DNA from: Pseudomonas borbori | Lineage (GTDB): Bacteria > Pseudomonadota > Gammaproteobacteria > Pseudomonadales > Pseudomonadaceae | Length of the DNA: 64,000 nt | Direction: 5' to 3' | Assembly (NCBI RefSeq): GCF_900115555.1 | Contig: NZ_FOWX01000018.1 | Location: 1 to 64,000 of the forward strand | In this document: positions 1 to 9,579 of the stretch, piece by piece | Layout of the letters: every line of letters starts with the position of its first letter | How positions within the stretch are numbered: position 1 is the first letter of the stretch | The notes under the pieces: model-generated | Database searches by the model: none | What the model was told of the DNA's origin: nothing | The model's input: the letters and a program-made list of their open reading frames with translations, nothing else | Translations under genes and position numbers: made by a program

Positions 1-303
1 GCCGTCGAGCAGCAGCTGGCCGCTGGCGAGCAGCGCCGCGATGCGTGGCTCGATCTGCGCCGGGTCGATCTGGTCCGGCCAGTCGCCCATCAGGCCCATG
101 ATCACCGCCCGGTCGCTGCCGTGACCGACCCCGGTGGCCGACAGCGAGCCATACAGGCGCACTTCCACGCGCCGCACCCGCGCCAGCAGGCGCCGCTCGC
201 GCAGCGCGCCGACAAACAGCGCGGCGGCGCGCATGGGGCCGACGGTATGCGAGCTGGAAGGCCCGATACCGATCTTGAACAAATCGAACACACTGATAGC
301 CAT
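1..303 (-). CDS. L-serine dehydratase (L-serine ammonia-lyase), 5' part
   Basis: Only the first 101 codons lie in the window; the gene continues past the left edge. The protein starts MAISVFDLFKIGIGPSSSHT, the hallmark opening of the beta domain of single-chain iron-sulfur L-serine dehydratases, which deaminate L-serine to pyruvate and ammonia. The Gly-Pro-Ser-Ser-Ser-His motif and the following VGPMRAA are plainly visible. The start is supported by an AGGAG ribosome-binding site about 7 bases upstream. Pseudomonads often carry two such genes (sdaA and sdaB) and the 4Fe-4S cysteines are outside the window, so no symbol is assigned. Confidence 0.9.
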   Translation of the reverse strand, partial: MAISVFDLFKIGIGPSSSHTVGPMRAAALFVGALRERRLLARVRRVEVRLYGSLSATGVGHGSDRAVIMGLMGDWPDQIDPAQIEPRIAALLASGQLLLDG

Positions 304-551
304 AGCCGACTCCTAAAGCGTTTGCACGCCCCGGGGCGCGCGATGCGAAGGATTGTCGGCTGCTGCACATGGCTAAAACTGTCTAACGTCGACCCTAAAG
401 TGTTCAGAGTCGCCATACCGAAACAGCGCACCGGCATGGGCTTTGCGCTGGCGCCCCGATTGCGCCGCGGCGCCCTGCAACTTTCGGCCTATCCCCCCGG
501 CGCCCTCGCTGTGCTTAGATAGGCCGACTTGCCCCGCGCACAAGGATGGCC

Positions 552-1391
552 ATGCCCCTTCGCACCCTGCTGCTGACCACCCTGGCCATGCTCGCCTTTG
601 CCGGCAACTCGCTGCTCTGCCGCCTGGCGCTGAAGGACACCGAGATCGACGCCGCCAGTTTCACCAGCCTGCGTCTCGCCTCCGGCGCCCTGACCCTGTG
701 GCTGTTGCTGCGCCTGCGCCGCGGCGATGGCGCGCTGGCCGGCAGTTGGTCCGGCGCCGCCGCGCTGTTCGCCTATGCCGCGGGGTTTTCCTTCGCCTAT
801 GTCAGCCTGGATGCCGGGGTCGGCGCGCTGCTGCTGTTCGGCGCTGTGCAGGTGAGCATGCTGCTATGGGGGCTGTACCGCGGCGAGCGCTTCACCACGC
901 CGACCGCGACCGGCCTGCTGCTGGCCCTGGGCGGCCTGTTCGCCCTGCTGCTGCCCGGCGCCAGCGCGCCGGCACTCGGCGGCTCCCTGCTGATGCTGGT
1001 GGCCGGCGCGGCCTGGGGCGTCTACTCGCTGCTCGGCCGTGGCGGCGGCGACCCGTTGGCGGTCACCGCCGGCAACTTCCTGCGGGCCACGCCGTTGGCG
1101 CTGCTGGCCAGCGCGCTGCTGCTCAGTCAGGCCAGCTGGGATGGCCCCGGGCTGCTCTACGCCCTGCTCTCCGGCGCACTGACCTCGGGCATCGGCTACG
1201 CCGTCTGGTACACCGCCCTGCGCGGCTTGAAGGCGTTCCAGGCCGCCACCGTGCAACTCAGCGTGCCGATCATTGCCGCCCTGGCCGGCAGCCTGCTGCT
1301 CGATGAAGCCTTGAGCCTGCGACTGATCCTGAGTTCGCTGGCCGTGCTCGGCGGCATCGCCGTGGTGCTGAGCGCCAAACAGCGCGGCTGA
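552..1391 (+). CDS. EamA/DMT-family transporter
   Basis: A hydrophobic protein of about 279 residues with ten predicted membrane helices arranged as two EamA repeats (roughly residues 4-133 and 142-275), the layout of drug/metabolite transporter family permeases. It sits in the inner membrane and probably exports a small metabolite or amino acid; the substrate cannot be read from sequence. An ATG at 546 overlaps the AAGGA ribosome-binding site (542-546), so the ATG at 552, about six bases beyond that site, is preferred. It is monocistronic, with about 140 bases before the next gene. Confidence 0.8.
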   Translation: MPLRTLLLTTLAMLAFAGNSLLCRLALKDTEIDAASFTSLRLASGALTLWLLLRLRRGDGALAGSWSGAAALFAYAAGFSFAYVSLDAGVGALLLFGAVQVSMLLWGLYRGERFTTPTATGLLLALGGLFALLLPGASAPALGGSLLMLVAGAAWGVYSLLGRGGGDPLAVTAGNFLRATPLALLASALLLSQASWDGPGLLYALLSGALTSGIGYAVWYTALRGLKAFQAATVQLSVPIIAALAGSLLLDEALSLRLILSSLAVLGGIAVVLSAKQRG

Positions 1392-1533
1392 AGCCAGCCC
1401 ACAAGGAGGCGCTGGGCGATCTGCACAGACAGTCGCCAATAGGGCTAACCTGACGACAACAGGCCGTGCCTCGAGCAAAAGCCGCGGTACCGCTGCCTTC
1501 CATTGCGTCCCGTCCCTAATCGGAAGCCTCGCC

Positions 1534-2034
1534 ATGCAGAATCCCCGTCCACTGTTTAGCCTCCTGCTGCGTATCCTCGCCTGCGGCCTGCTGCTCGGCC
1601 TCAGCGCCTGCAGCACCCTGGGCCAGCGCGACCCGTTGCATATCGACCTGGTCGGCCTGGAGCCGCTGCCGGGCGAAGGACTGGAAATGCGCTTCGCGGT
1701 GAAGCTGCGGATCCAGAACCCCAATGACGGTGCCATCGATTACAACGGCGTGGCCCTGCAGCTCGACATCAACCAGCAACCGCTGGCCAGCGGGGTGAGC
1801 AACCAGAGCGGCCAGGTGCCGCGCTTCGGCGAAACCGTGATCAGCGTGCCGGTGAGCATTTCCGCCTATTCGGTGATGCGCCAGGCCTGGGGCGTCAGTG
1901 GCTATAAACCGGGCCAGGACCTGCCCTACGCACTGCGCGGCAAACTGGCCGGCGGCCTGTTCGGCACCCGGCGCTTCAGCGACTCGGGCACCTTGAACTG
2001 GCCCGCGCCGGCGAACGCTCCGCCGAGGCCCTGA
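1534..2034 (+). CDS. LEA type 2 / WHy-domain lipoprotein
   Basis: A 166-residue protein with a hydrophobic signal and a lipobox (LSAC, lipidated Cys26), so an exported lipoprotein. The mature part resembles the late-embryogenesis-abundant type 2 (LEA14/WHy) beta-sandwich: it contains the pattern RIQNPNDGAIDYNGVALQLDI, typical of that family. Related Pseudomonas lipoproteins are widespread and their role, presumably in envelope stress or desiccation tolerance, is inferred rather than proven. It lies 40 bases upstream of the PhyH-like gene on the same strand, so the two may be co-transcribed. Confidence 0.75.
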   Translation: MQNPRPLFSLLLRILACGLLLGLSACSTLGQRDPLHIDLVGLEPLPGEGLEMRFAVKLRIQNPNDGAIDYNGVALQLDINQQPLASGVSNQSGQVPRFGETVISVPVSISAYSVMRQAWGVSGYKPGQDLPYALRGKLAGGLFGTRRFSDSGTLNWPAPANAPPRP

Positions 2035-2074
2035 CAACCACCCCCTAAACGGAGGGCGTGCAGGAGTAAGCGCC

Positions 2075-2845
2075 ATGCAAATTGCCAACGGCGACCCGAA
2101 GTCAACCGCCACCCACCTGCAGGCCCTGCACCAGCAGGGTTTCGCCCTGCTTCCCGGGGTGCTGGATGCGCGCCAGATCACGCAGCTGCGCGCGGCCATC
2201 GACCGCCTCACGCCGCAGCACTGGGACTACTCCGGCCTGCTCGACCACTACAAGTGCGTGTTCAACCGCGATCCGTTCTGGCTGGCCTACCTCGACCAGC
2301 CGGGCGTGATCGAACTGGCCGAGGCCGCCCTCGGCGCCGATTGCCACATCATTGGCCAGACGGCCTGGCGCAGCCACCCCGGTTGCGTCGGCAGCGAACT
2401 GCACCTGGACTACCTGGTGATGGAGTTGCCGGAAGCATTGCTGGCCGGCCCGGCCTTCGAGCTGCCGATGCAGATCTGCACGGTGCATTTCTACCTCGAC
2501 GACATCGATGCGGACCTCTGCCCGACCCGGGTGATTCCCGGCAGCCACCGCGCCGGGCGCAAGCCGCGGGCGGGCGAAAGCCAGTGGCAGGGTGTGCCGG
2601 CACAGGCGCTGCTGTGCCGCGCCGGCGATGTGCTGATGTTTCGCAGCGAGCTGTGGCATGCCGGCAGCCCCAACTGCACGGCGGACCGCACGCGCTACCT
2701 GCTGCAGGTGCATTACGGCCGGCGCATGGTCGCGCAGAAGTTCTCACCCTACCTGAGCTGGCGCTTCGCCCCCGCGGTGCTGGCCGCCTGCACCCCGCGC
2801 CAGCGCCGGCTGCTGGGCGAGCACGCAGAGGCGGAGTACGACTGA
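2075..2845 (+). CDS. Phytanoyl-CoA dioxygenase (PhyH) family protein
   Basis: A 256-residue Fe(II)/2-oxoglutarate-dependent oxygenase of the PhyH family. The iron triad can be traced as His110-x-Asp112 (in SELHLDYLV) and His195 (in ELWHAGSPN), with Arg207 in TRYLLQVHY as the likely 2-oxoglutarate ligand; the PGSHR signature (about residues 155-159) is also present. The substrate is unknown; bacterial PhyH proteins hydroxylate varied small molecules. The start has an AGGAG site 8 bases upstream. No biosynthetic cluster surrounds it; the only close neighbour is the LEA-type lipoprotein. Confidence 0.75.
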   Translation: MQIANGDPKSTATHLQALHQQGFALLPGVLDARQITQLRAAIDRLTPQHWDYSGLLDHYKCVFNRDPFWLAYLDQPGVIELAEAALGADCHIIGQTAWRSHPGCVGSELHLDYLVMELPEALLAGPAFELPMQICTVHFYLDDIDADLCPTRVIPGSHRAGRKPRAGESQWQGVPAQALLCRAGDVLMFRSELWHAGSPNCTADRTRYLLQVHYGRRMVAQKFSPYLSWRFAPAVLAACTPRQRRLLGEHAEAEYD

Positions 2846-3055
2846 GCGGCGGTGAAAAAGATCCCCCTGCGGCGAAACTGGTCACTTGCGCCAACCGAGC
2901 AGCCGTTTTGCAGCCCGGATGTCATCCGGGGAGTCTGGCCGACGACAAGCGCCGCGGTTTTACACAAGCTTTACATCGACGGCGGGAGATTCTCGTCGGC
3001 CTGCCAGTCGAATGTTGTAACCGGCGCCTGCCGTCGATTTGCAGGAGATCCGCTC

Positions 3056-3463
3056 ATGATTGCGCGTATTCCTTTACTTGCGGTGCTTGTAGCCAGCCTG
3101 GCACTGGCAGGCGAGGCATCGGCACGGGGTTCCGATCGCAATGCCGTGATTGCCGGTGCGGTCGTCGGGGCCGTGGTCGGTGGCGCTATCGTCGCCGGTA
3201 GCCGCTATGACCGCCCGCCGGTGTATGTCGAAATCGGCGCGCCGCCACCACGGGTCTACTACGAGTCCTATCCGCGCTACTACCATCCGCCTCCCGTGTA
3301 CTACCGGCCCTATTCGGTGGTGGTAGAACCGCGCTACCAGTACCGCTCGGGCCACAAGTTCCGCCACTACAACAAGCATCACTACCGCAAGCATCACTAC
3401 CGCAATGATCGCTACCGCAAGCACCATCGCTATAACCGCGGTTATTACGCGCCACGCTGGTAG
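3056..3463 (+). CDS. Small exported His/Tyr/Arg-rich protein with glycine zipper
   Basis: A 135-residue protein with a Sec signal (cleavage likely after ASA, residue 23), then a glycine-zipper-like stretch (AGAVVGAVVGGAIVAG, about residues 33-48), a Pro/Tyr-rich segment, and a C-terminal tail of repeated HYRKHHYR-type units. The ATG at 3056 is chosen over an in-frame upstream start because it has an AGGAG site at good spacing and begins a real signal peptide. Function is not known; the tail could bind metal or polyanions and the zipper could insert in the outer membrane, both inference. Preceded by about 200 bases of intergenic sequence. Confidence 0.7.
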   Translation: MIARIPLLAVLVASLALAGEASARGSDRNAVIAGAVVGAVVGGAIVAGSRYDRPPVYVEIGAPPPRVYYESYPRYYHPPPVYYRPYSVVVEPRYQYRSGHKFRHYNKHHYRKHHYRNDRYRKHHRYNRGYYAPRW

Positions 3464-3594
3464 CGCTGCCTATGTGCCCTGCGCGGGGCAGAAACCGGTT
3501 CGGCTGACAGGCTGCGCGGGCGCATGCGCTCAAATCCACGGCAAAACCCTATATAATCTGCGGCTTTCCATAATCCTGACCTCAAGGACCCGCC

Positions 3595-3939
3595 GTGAGC
3601 ACTCTGCCCGCCTGCCCCAAATGCAATTCCGAATTCACCTATGAAGACGGCCAACTGCTGATCTGCCCGGAATGCGCCCACGAGTGGTCCGCCGATGCCG
3701 CAAGCGACGCCGCGGCAGAGGGCGACAAGGTGATCAAGGACTCGGTCGGCAACGTGCTGCAGGATGGCGACACCATCACCGTGATCAAGGACCTCAAGGT
3801 CAAGGGCTCCTCGCTGGTGGTCAAGGTCGGCACCAAGGTCAAGGGCATCCGCCTGTGCGACGGCGACCACGACATCGACTGCAAGATCGACGGCATCGGC
3901 GCCATGAAGCTCAAATCCGAGTTCGTGCGCAAGGTCTGA
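3595..3939 (+). CDS. yjdM: YjdM/PhnA-family zinc-ribbon protein
   Basis: A 114-residue protein with an N-terminal zinc ribbon (CPKC at about residues 7-10 and CPEC at about 23-26) followed by the compact PhnA C-terminal domain ([42 protein letters not shown]). This matches the YjdM/PhnA family, historically called alkylphosphonate utilisation protein although a direct role in phosphonate use is not established. The start is GTG at 3595. A TATAAT hexamer lies at 3552-3557 without a convincing -35 box. A 10-bp-arm hairpin (GCGTTCCCAC/GTGGGAACGC, about 3948-3972) follows the gene. Confidence 0.88.
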   Translation: MSTLPACPKCNSEFTYEDGQLLICPECAHEWSADAASDAAAEGDKVIKDSVGNVLQDGDTITVIKDLKVKGSSLVVKVGTKVKGIRLCDGDHDIDCKIDGIGAMKLKSEFVRKV

Positions 3940-3945
3940 CCGAGC

Positions 3946-3973
3946 GAGCGTTCCCACCGCCACGTGGGAACGC
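3946..3973. repeat. Hairpin after yjdM
   Basis: Perfect inverted repeat with arms GCGTTCCCAC and GTGGGAACGC around a 5-6 base loop just after the yjdM stop. There is no T-run, so it may be a short intergenic repeat or an RNA 3' end protector rather than a classical terminator. Confidence 0.5.
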
Positions 3974-4112
3974 CCAGGCAGGGTGCGCGCACTGATCGGC
4001 CTCACCACCGCGCACCCAACAAACCCGAAAAACCCTCGTCCTAGAGCCTTTAGCAGGCCCATGGCCAGCTCTTGCGGTCCTATCATGCGCAGCTTTTTGC
4101 CCAGAGCCCCGC

Positions 4113-4838
4113 ATGCCGCGCCTGATCGCCCTGTTCTGCCTGCTGTTCGCCGTCCCCGCCAACGCCGACGCCCCGCCAAACTTCGCCGCCGCCAAGAAAA
4201 TCGCCTGGCGGCTTTACGCCGAACGCCCGAGCACCTTCTATTGCGGCTGCGCCTACCACGGCAAGCAGGTCGACCTGGCCAGTTGCGGCTATCAGGTGCG
4301 CAAGCAACCACGCCGCGCGCAGCGCCTGGAATGGGAACACGTGGTGCCGGCCTGGGTGATCGGCCACCAGCGCCAGTGCTGGCAACAAGGCGGGCGCAAG
4401 AACTGCACGCGCAGCGACCCGCTGTTCAAGGCCGCCGAAGCCGACCTGCACAACCTGGTGCCGAGCATCGGCGAAGTGAATGGCGACCGCTCCAACTACG
4501 CCCTCGGCATGCTCGGCGAAAAACCGCGGCAGTACGGCGCCTGCCCCATGGTGGTCAACTTCAAGCAGAAAACCGCCATGCCCCCCGAACCGGTCCGCGG
4601 TGCCTCGGCGCGCATCTACCTGTACATGGCCGACCACTACCAGCTGCGCCTGTCCAGGCTTGACCGGCGCACCTACGAGGCCTGGCACCGCCAGTACCCG
4701 GTCAGCGAGTGGGAACGCTGGCGCAACCAGAAAGTCGGCTGCGTCATGGGCCACGGCAATCCCTACATCGGCGCCGTCGACCAGGGCCGTTGCCCGGCGC
4801 TGCGCCGCGCCGGCGACACCCGCCGCACCAGCGGCTGA
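4113..4838 (+). CDS. endA: Endonuclease I family protein
   Basis: A 241-residue secreted nuclease of the endonuclease I (EndA) family. It has a signal peptide (residues 1-19), four cysteines near the front of the mature protein (CGC..., SCGY) consistent with disulfide bonding, the catalytic beta-beta-alpha-metal motif EWEHVVPAW (His76), and the downstream DLHNLVPSIGEVNGDRSNY segment. It should degrade double-stranded DNA in the periplasm or outside the cell. The gene is convergent with the cytochrome gene and separated from it by a dispersed intergenic repeat. Confidence 0.9.
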   Translation: MPRLIALFCLLFAVPANADAPPNFAAAKKIAWRLYAERPSTFYCGCAYHGKQVDLASCGYQVRKQPRRAQRLEWEHVVPAWVIGHQRQCWQQGGRKNCTRSDPLFKAAEADLHNLVPSIGEVNGDRSNYALGMLGEKPRQYGACPMVVNFKQKTAMPPEPVRGASARIYLYMADHYQLRLSRLDRRTYEAWHRQYPVSEWERWRNQKVGCVMGHGNPYIGAVDQGRCPALRRAGDTRRTSG

Positions 4839-4858
4839 CGCCAGAGCGGGCGGCTTTT

Positions 4859-4914
4859 GTAGGATGGTGCGGGCCGCGTAGGCTTGAGCGCAGCGATAGC
4901 CATCAAGCTCTACA
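4859..4914 (+). repeat. Dispersed intergenic repeat, copy 1
   Basis: About 55 bases between convergent endA and the cytochrome gene. The core GGCCGCGTAGGCTTGAGCGC followed by AGCGATAGCCATCAAGC recurs almost exactly on the minus strand at 23326-23378 and in weaker form at 21520-21569. It ends on the cytochrome stop codon. Confidence 0.6.
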
Positions 4915-5541
4915 TCAGGGCTGCAACTGCTGCAGATAAGCGGCCAGGGCGCCGATCTGTGCGTCGCTGAGGTCGGCGGCGATCGACATCATCACCGAGC
5001 CGGCGCGGCTCGGATCCTTGTCGCGAAAACGGGTCAGCGCCTTGCGCAGGTACTCGGCCGGCTGGCCGGCCAGGCGCGGGGTGTTGTCGCGGCCCTCGGC
5101 ATGCACGCCGTGGCAGCCGGTGCAGAGGGTCTTGAAGGTCACCTCGCCCAGCTGCTGCAACGCCGCATCGACCGGCTCGGTATGCGCCAGCAGCTTTTGC
5201 CGAGCGAAGTAGATGGCCACGTTGACCCGGTCTTCCAGGCTCAGGTTCGGCGCCAGCTGGGACATCACGTAATCCTTGCGCTCGCCGCTGGCGAACTTCT
5301 CGAAGGCGGTGAACAGATACACCGGATTCTGCTCGGCCAGGTTGGGAATGTACGGCCGCTTGCTGTTGCCGTCCTTGCCGTGGCAATTGGCGCAGAAGCG
5401 GATGCGCTCCTGACCGGCGGCAAAGGCCTGCTCGCGCAGTGCGGGATCGGCGTTGAGCTGGGTGAAGCGCTGCATGGCTGCATCGCTGGCCTGGGCCAGG
5501 CTGGCGATGCAACAGAAGCACACAAGGGCGAGTACGCGCAT
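4915..5541 (-). CDS. Dihaem cytochrome c (c4-like)
   Basis: A 208-residue periplasmic cytochrome. The start MRVLALVCFC at 5541 opens a clean signal peptide (cleavage near residue 19); an in-frame upstream extension to 5586 lacks signal character. Two haem motifs are seen, CANCH (Cys50, Cys53, His54) and CTGCH (Cys140, Cys143, His144), each in its own small domain, with methionines available as distal ligands (QLAPNLS and MMSIAADLS regions). This is the cytochrome c4 layout, a soluble electron carrier often feeding terminal oxidases. No oxidase gene is adjacent. Confidence 0.85.
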   Translation of the reverse strand: MRVLALVCFCCIASLAQASDAAMQRFTQLNADPALREQAFAAGQERIRFCANCHGKDGNSKRPYIPNLAEQNPVYLFTAFEKFASGERKDYVMSQLAPNLSLEDRVNVAIYFARQKLLAHTEPVDAALQQLGEVTFKTLCTGCHGVHAEGRDNTPRLAGQPAEYLRKALTRFRDKDPSRAGSVMMSIAADLSDAQIGALAAYLQQLQP

Positions 5542-5793
5542 GGCGGGAGACCTTTGCCTGGTTATCTCGAGAGGACGGGAAATCAAGGCGGCGACTATAG
5601 GCGTAACGACTCGAGCGTACCCCGGCGCAGGTCAAGCAAATGGCAGATTGCGGGCTATCGCCATCCGCTGCAGCGGGTCTGACATCGCTGCATGCGGCTG
5701 CCCATGGCCGCGCCCCAGGTGCACACGAAAAGGCTATGTACCAGTAGTTGTTGCGTTCAGGCTTCGGCGTTTAAGCGTGAGGGATCTGACCTC

Positions 5794-5855
5794 GTAGGGT
5801 GCGCCGTGCGCACCAGCGCTGGCTGCAGAGAATTGGTGCGCACGGCGCACCCTAC
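5794..5855. repeat. Perfect inverted repeat, 22-bp arms
   Basis: Arms at 5794-5815 and 5834-5855 are exact reverse complements (outer end GTAGGGTGCGCC, inner end GTGCGCACCA) with an 18-base spacer. It resembles the palindromic intergenic repeats common in Pseudomonas. No T-run follows, so it is not a simple terminator. Confidence 0.8.
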
Positions 5856-5928
5856 TATTGCGACCCTTGCAAGCAGGGCCACGCTTCCCCGAACGCCCCA
5901 TGCAACACCTAATTGGTACATAGCATCG

Positions 5929-5951
5929 AAAAAGCCCCGGTGCGGGGCTTT
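5929..5951 (-). terminator. Rho-independent terminator of proB
   Basis: On the minus strand a 9-bp stem (AAAGCCCCG/CGGGGCTTT, loop of three) is followed by five T residues, about 90 bases past the proB stop. The plus strand also has a T-rich tail (TTTCTGTTT), so it may act in both directions. Confidence 0.8.
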
Positions 5952-6039
5952 CTGTTTACAGCCTCGATGCTGTTACCGACCCAGAGGCCCCGACGAGCCT
6001 CGATCTTGAATCCACCCAGACGGCCGCATCACCACGGCC

Positions 6040-7158
6040 TCAAACCAGAATCAGGTTATCCCGATGGATCAACTCGGGCTCGTCGACGTAACCGAGCAAC
6101 CGCTCGATGGCATCCGACGACTGACCGATGATCTTTTGCGCCTCGAGCGCACTGTAGTTGGCCAGGCCACGGGCGATTTCTCGTCCATCCGGATCGACAC
6201 AAACCACCATTTCGCCACGCCGGAAGCTACCCTGGAGCGCCTTGACCCCGACCGGCAACAGGCTCTTGCGCCCCGTTGCCAGGGCCTTGACCGCCCCCGC
6301 ATCCAGCACCAGGGTGCCGCGGGTCTGCAGATGCCCGGCCAGCCACTGCTTGCGCGCCGCCAGCAAGCCACGCTCGGGCGCCAACAACGTACCCAGGTGC
6401 TCGCCAGCCTTGAGTCGCGCCAGCACCTGCTCGATGGCGCCACCGACGATCACCGTATGGGCGCCGGAACGCGCCGCCAGCCGTGCGGCGCGCAGCTTGG
6501 TCTGCATGCCGCCACGCCCCAGGGCGCCACCCACGCCACCGGCCACGGCATCCAGCGCCGGGTCGTCGGCGCGCGCCTCGTGAATCAATTCGGCATCGGG
6601 GTTATGCCGCGGGTCGGCGTTATACATGCCGTCGCGGTCGGTGAGGATCACCAGCAAATCGGCCTCGACCAGGTTGGCCACCAGCGCCGCCAGGGTATCG
6701 TTGTCGCCGAAGCGGATCTCGTCGGTGACCACAGTGTCGTTCTCGTTGATCACCGGAACCACATCCAGCTCGACCAGGGTGCGCAAGGTGCTGCGCGCAT
6801 TCAGGTAGCGCTTGCGGTCCGACAGATCATCATGGGTCAGGAGAATCTGCGCGGTGCGCCGCGCATGCTCAGCGAAACTCGACTCCCAGGCCTGAATCAG
6901 CACCATCTGACCAATGGCAGCCGCCGCCTGCAGCTCATGCATGGCCTTCGGCCGGGCGCTCCAGCCAAGGCGGCTCATGCCGGCCGCCACTGCACCGGAG
7001 GACACCAGCACCAGTTCCACGCCTTGCTCGCGCAAGGCCACCATCTGCGCGACCCACACCGCCATGGCCGCACGATCCAGACCCCGTCCATCGGCGGTGA
7101 GCAATGCACTGCCGATCTTCACCACCCAGCGCCGCGCACTGGTCACCTTGTCACGCAT
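6040..7158 (-). CDS. proB: Glutamate 5-kinase
   Basis: A 372-residue kinase that phosphorylates L-glutamate in the first step of proline synthesis. The N-terminal amino-acid-kinase domain shows [29 protein letters not shown] and [11 protein letters not shown]; the C-terminal part (about residues 275-360) is the PUA domain. The start [11 protein letters not shown] matches the usual beginning of Pseudomonas ProB; an in-frame ATG two codons upstream is possible. It follows obgE on the same strand, but an intrinsic terminator lies between, so it probably has its own promoter or relies on read-through. Confidence 0.97.
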   Translation of the reverse strand: MRDKVTSARRWVVKIGSALLTADGRGLDRAAMAVWVAQMVALREQGVELVLVSSGAVAAGMSRLGWSARPKAMHELQAAAAIGQMVLIQAWESSFAEHARRTAQILLTHDDLSDRKRYLNARSTLRTLVELDVVPVINENDTVVTDEIRFGDNDTLAALVANLVEADLLVILTDRDGMYNADPRHNPDAELIHEARADDPALDAVAGGVGGALGRGGMQTKLRAARLAARSGAHTVIVGGAIEQVLARLKAGEHLGTLLAPERGLLAARKQWLAGHLQTRGTLVLDAGAVKALATGRKSLLPVGVKALQGSFRRGEMVVCVDPDGREIARGLANYSALEAQKIIGQSSDAIERLLGYVDEPELIHRDNLILV

Positions 7159-7211
7159 GATCATCCAACCTTAGCCAGAAAGCGCCCAACGAATCACTCG
7201 GTGCAAAACAA

Positions 7212-7235
7212 GAACGCCGCAATCAAGCGGCGTTC
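7212..7235 (-). terminator. Rho-independent terminator of obgE
   Basis: Minus-strand hairpin with 9-bp arms (GAACGCCGC/GCGGCGTTC, six-base loop) followed by TTGTTTT, starting 11 bases after the obgE stop. Confidence 0.8.
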
Positions 7236-7245
7236 AACAGGCTGC

Positions 7246-8499
<1,254 letters not shown>

Positions 8500-8679
8500 C
8501 TAAGAACCGGTTCAACGTCTGCTGCGCGTCGGCCCTGCTGCGTTAAAAGCAGGGCTCTAGCTCGCGAGACCTTGAATAGGTTCTAACGAGAAAACCAGGT
8601 TCTTGCAAAATTGACCTGCATTCAAATCGAACGCTACGCCCAGGACAGTTTGGCAAGAACCCCAAGAATACAGAAACAA

Positions 8680-8708
8680 AAAAGCCCCGTCGCAAGGACG
8701 GGGCTTTT
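8680..8708 (-). terminator. Rho-independent terminator after rpmA
   Basis: Minus-strand hairpin with core arms GCCCCGTC/GACGGGGC, extended by A/T pairs, followed by a run of T residues, 15 bases past the rpmA stop. It separates rplU-rpmA from obgE. Confidence 0.85.
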
Positions 8709-8723
8709 CCAGCAGTCGCGCGA

Positions 8724-8981
8724 TTAAGCCGCAACGACGCTCACGTAACGGCGGTTGAACGCGCCTTTTACTTCGAACTTGATCACGCCTTCGATTTTCG
8801 CGAAGAGGGTGTGATCCTTACCCATGCCGACGCCGTAACCGGCGTGGAACTGGGTGCCGCGCTGACGCACGATGATGTTGCCAGGAATGATTTTCTGGCC
8901 GCCATACATCTTCACGCCAAGGCGTTTGGCTTCTGAGTCGCGACCGTTGCGGGTACTACCGCCAGCTTTTTTGTGTGCCAT
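8724..8981 (-). CDS. rpmA: 50S ribosomal protein L27
   Basis: An 85-residue ribosomal protein with the classic opening [17 protein letters not shown], the flexible N-terminus that reaches the peptidyl transferase centre, followed by [11 protein letters not shown]. An AGGAG site precedes the start. It is the second gene of the rplU-rpmA operon, 39 bases after rplU. Confidence 0.98.
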   Translation of the reverse strand: MAHKKAGGSTRNGRDSEAKRLGVKMYGGQKIIPGNIIVRQRGTQFHAGYGVGMGKDHTLFAKIEGVIKFEVKGAFNRRYVSVVAA

Positions 8982-9020
8982 GAGTTCAATACTCCTATAG
9001 AGGGATTAGACCGAAACGAA

Positions 9021-9332
9021 TCAGGCCTGAATACCGGTGATTTTGATCTCGGTGTACCACTGACGGTGGCCCTGACGCTTCATATGGTGCTTACGACGGC
9101 GGAACTTGATGATGGTGACCTTGTCGTGACGGCCTTGTGCAACGACCTCGGCCACAACCTTGGCACCTTCAACAACCGGAGCGCCGATTTGCACGTCGTC
9201 GCCGTTGCCGACCAACAACACGCGATCGAAAGTAATGGCCTCGCCAGTGGCGAGTTCAAGCTTTTCGACCTTGAGGAATTCGCCTTCGGTGACCTTGTAT
9301 TGCTTGCCACCAGTAACAATCACTGCGTACAT
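9021..9332 (-). CDS. rplU: 50S ribosomal protein L21
   Basis: A 103-residue ribosomal protein starting [20 protein letters not shown] and containing the conserved [20 protein letters not shown] segment. It binds 23S rRNA with L20. A GGAG site lies upstream (in the 9333-9345 stretch), and a TATAAA-like -10 is seen around 9370 on the minus strand. It is transcribed divergently from ispB. Confidence 0.98.
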   Translation of the reverse strand: MYAVIVTGGKQYKVTEGEFLKVEKLELATGEAITFDRVLLVGNGDDVQIGAPVVEGAKVVAEVVAQGRHDKVTIIKFRRRKHHMKRQGHRQWYTEIKITGIQA

Positions 9333-9579
9333 GGTAAATCTCCGTTAATCCTGCTCACCCAGCGCTTTATAGAAAGAGTTATTGGCTGGCATGGCTGCTC
9401 GGGGCCGGATAAGACACCCTCGCAATTGCGTAAGTCAGGGAAATACCCAGGGGGGAAGTTCAGGGTGCGCGATTGTACGCAAGCCACCGCCACGACGCAA
9501 GGCCCTCGACCACTCGCCTTGACAGCCCCTACCCCGCCCCCTAGCATGCCGCGCAACCTTTGAGGAGCACGTGCCGCTG

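Larger units (their letters stand above)
5542..6039. other. Intergenic region between cytochrome c gene and proB
   Basis: No convincing gene. It contains the upstream region of the cytochrome gene, a perfect 22-bp-arm inverted repeat (5794-5855) and the proB terminator (5929-5951). Short open frames here lack start signals and family features. Confidence 0.6.

Noticed and set aside
2254..3201. A 315-codon frame overlapping the PhyH gene and the small exported protein
   Set aside because: Arg/Ala/Gly-rich out-of-frame shadow; the PhyH active-site residues lie in the other frame.
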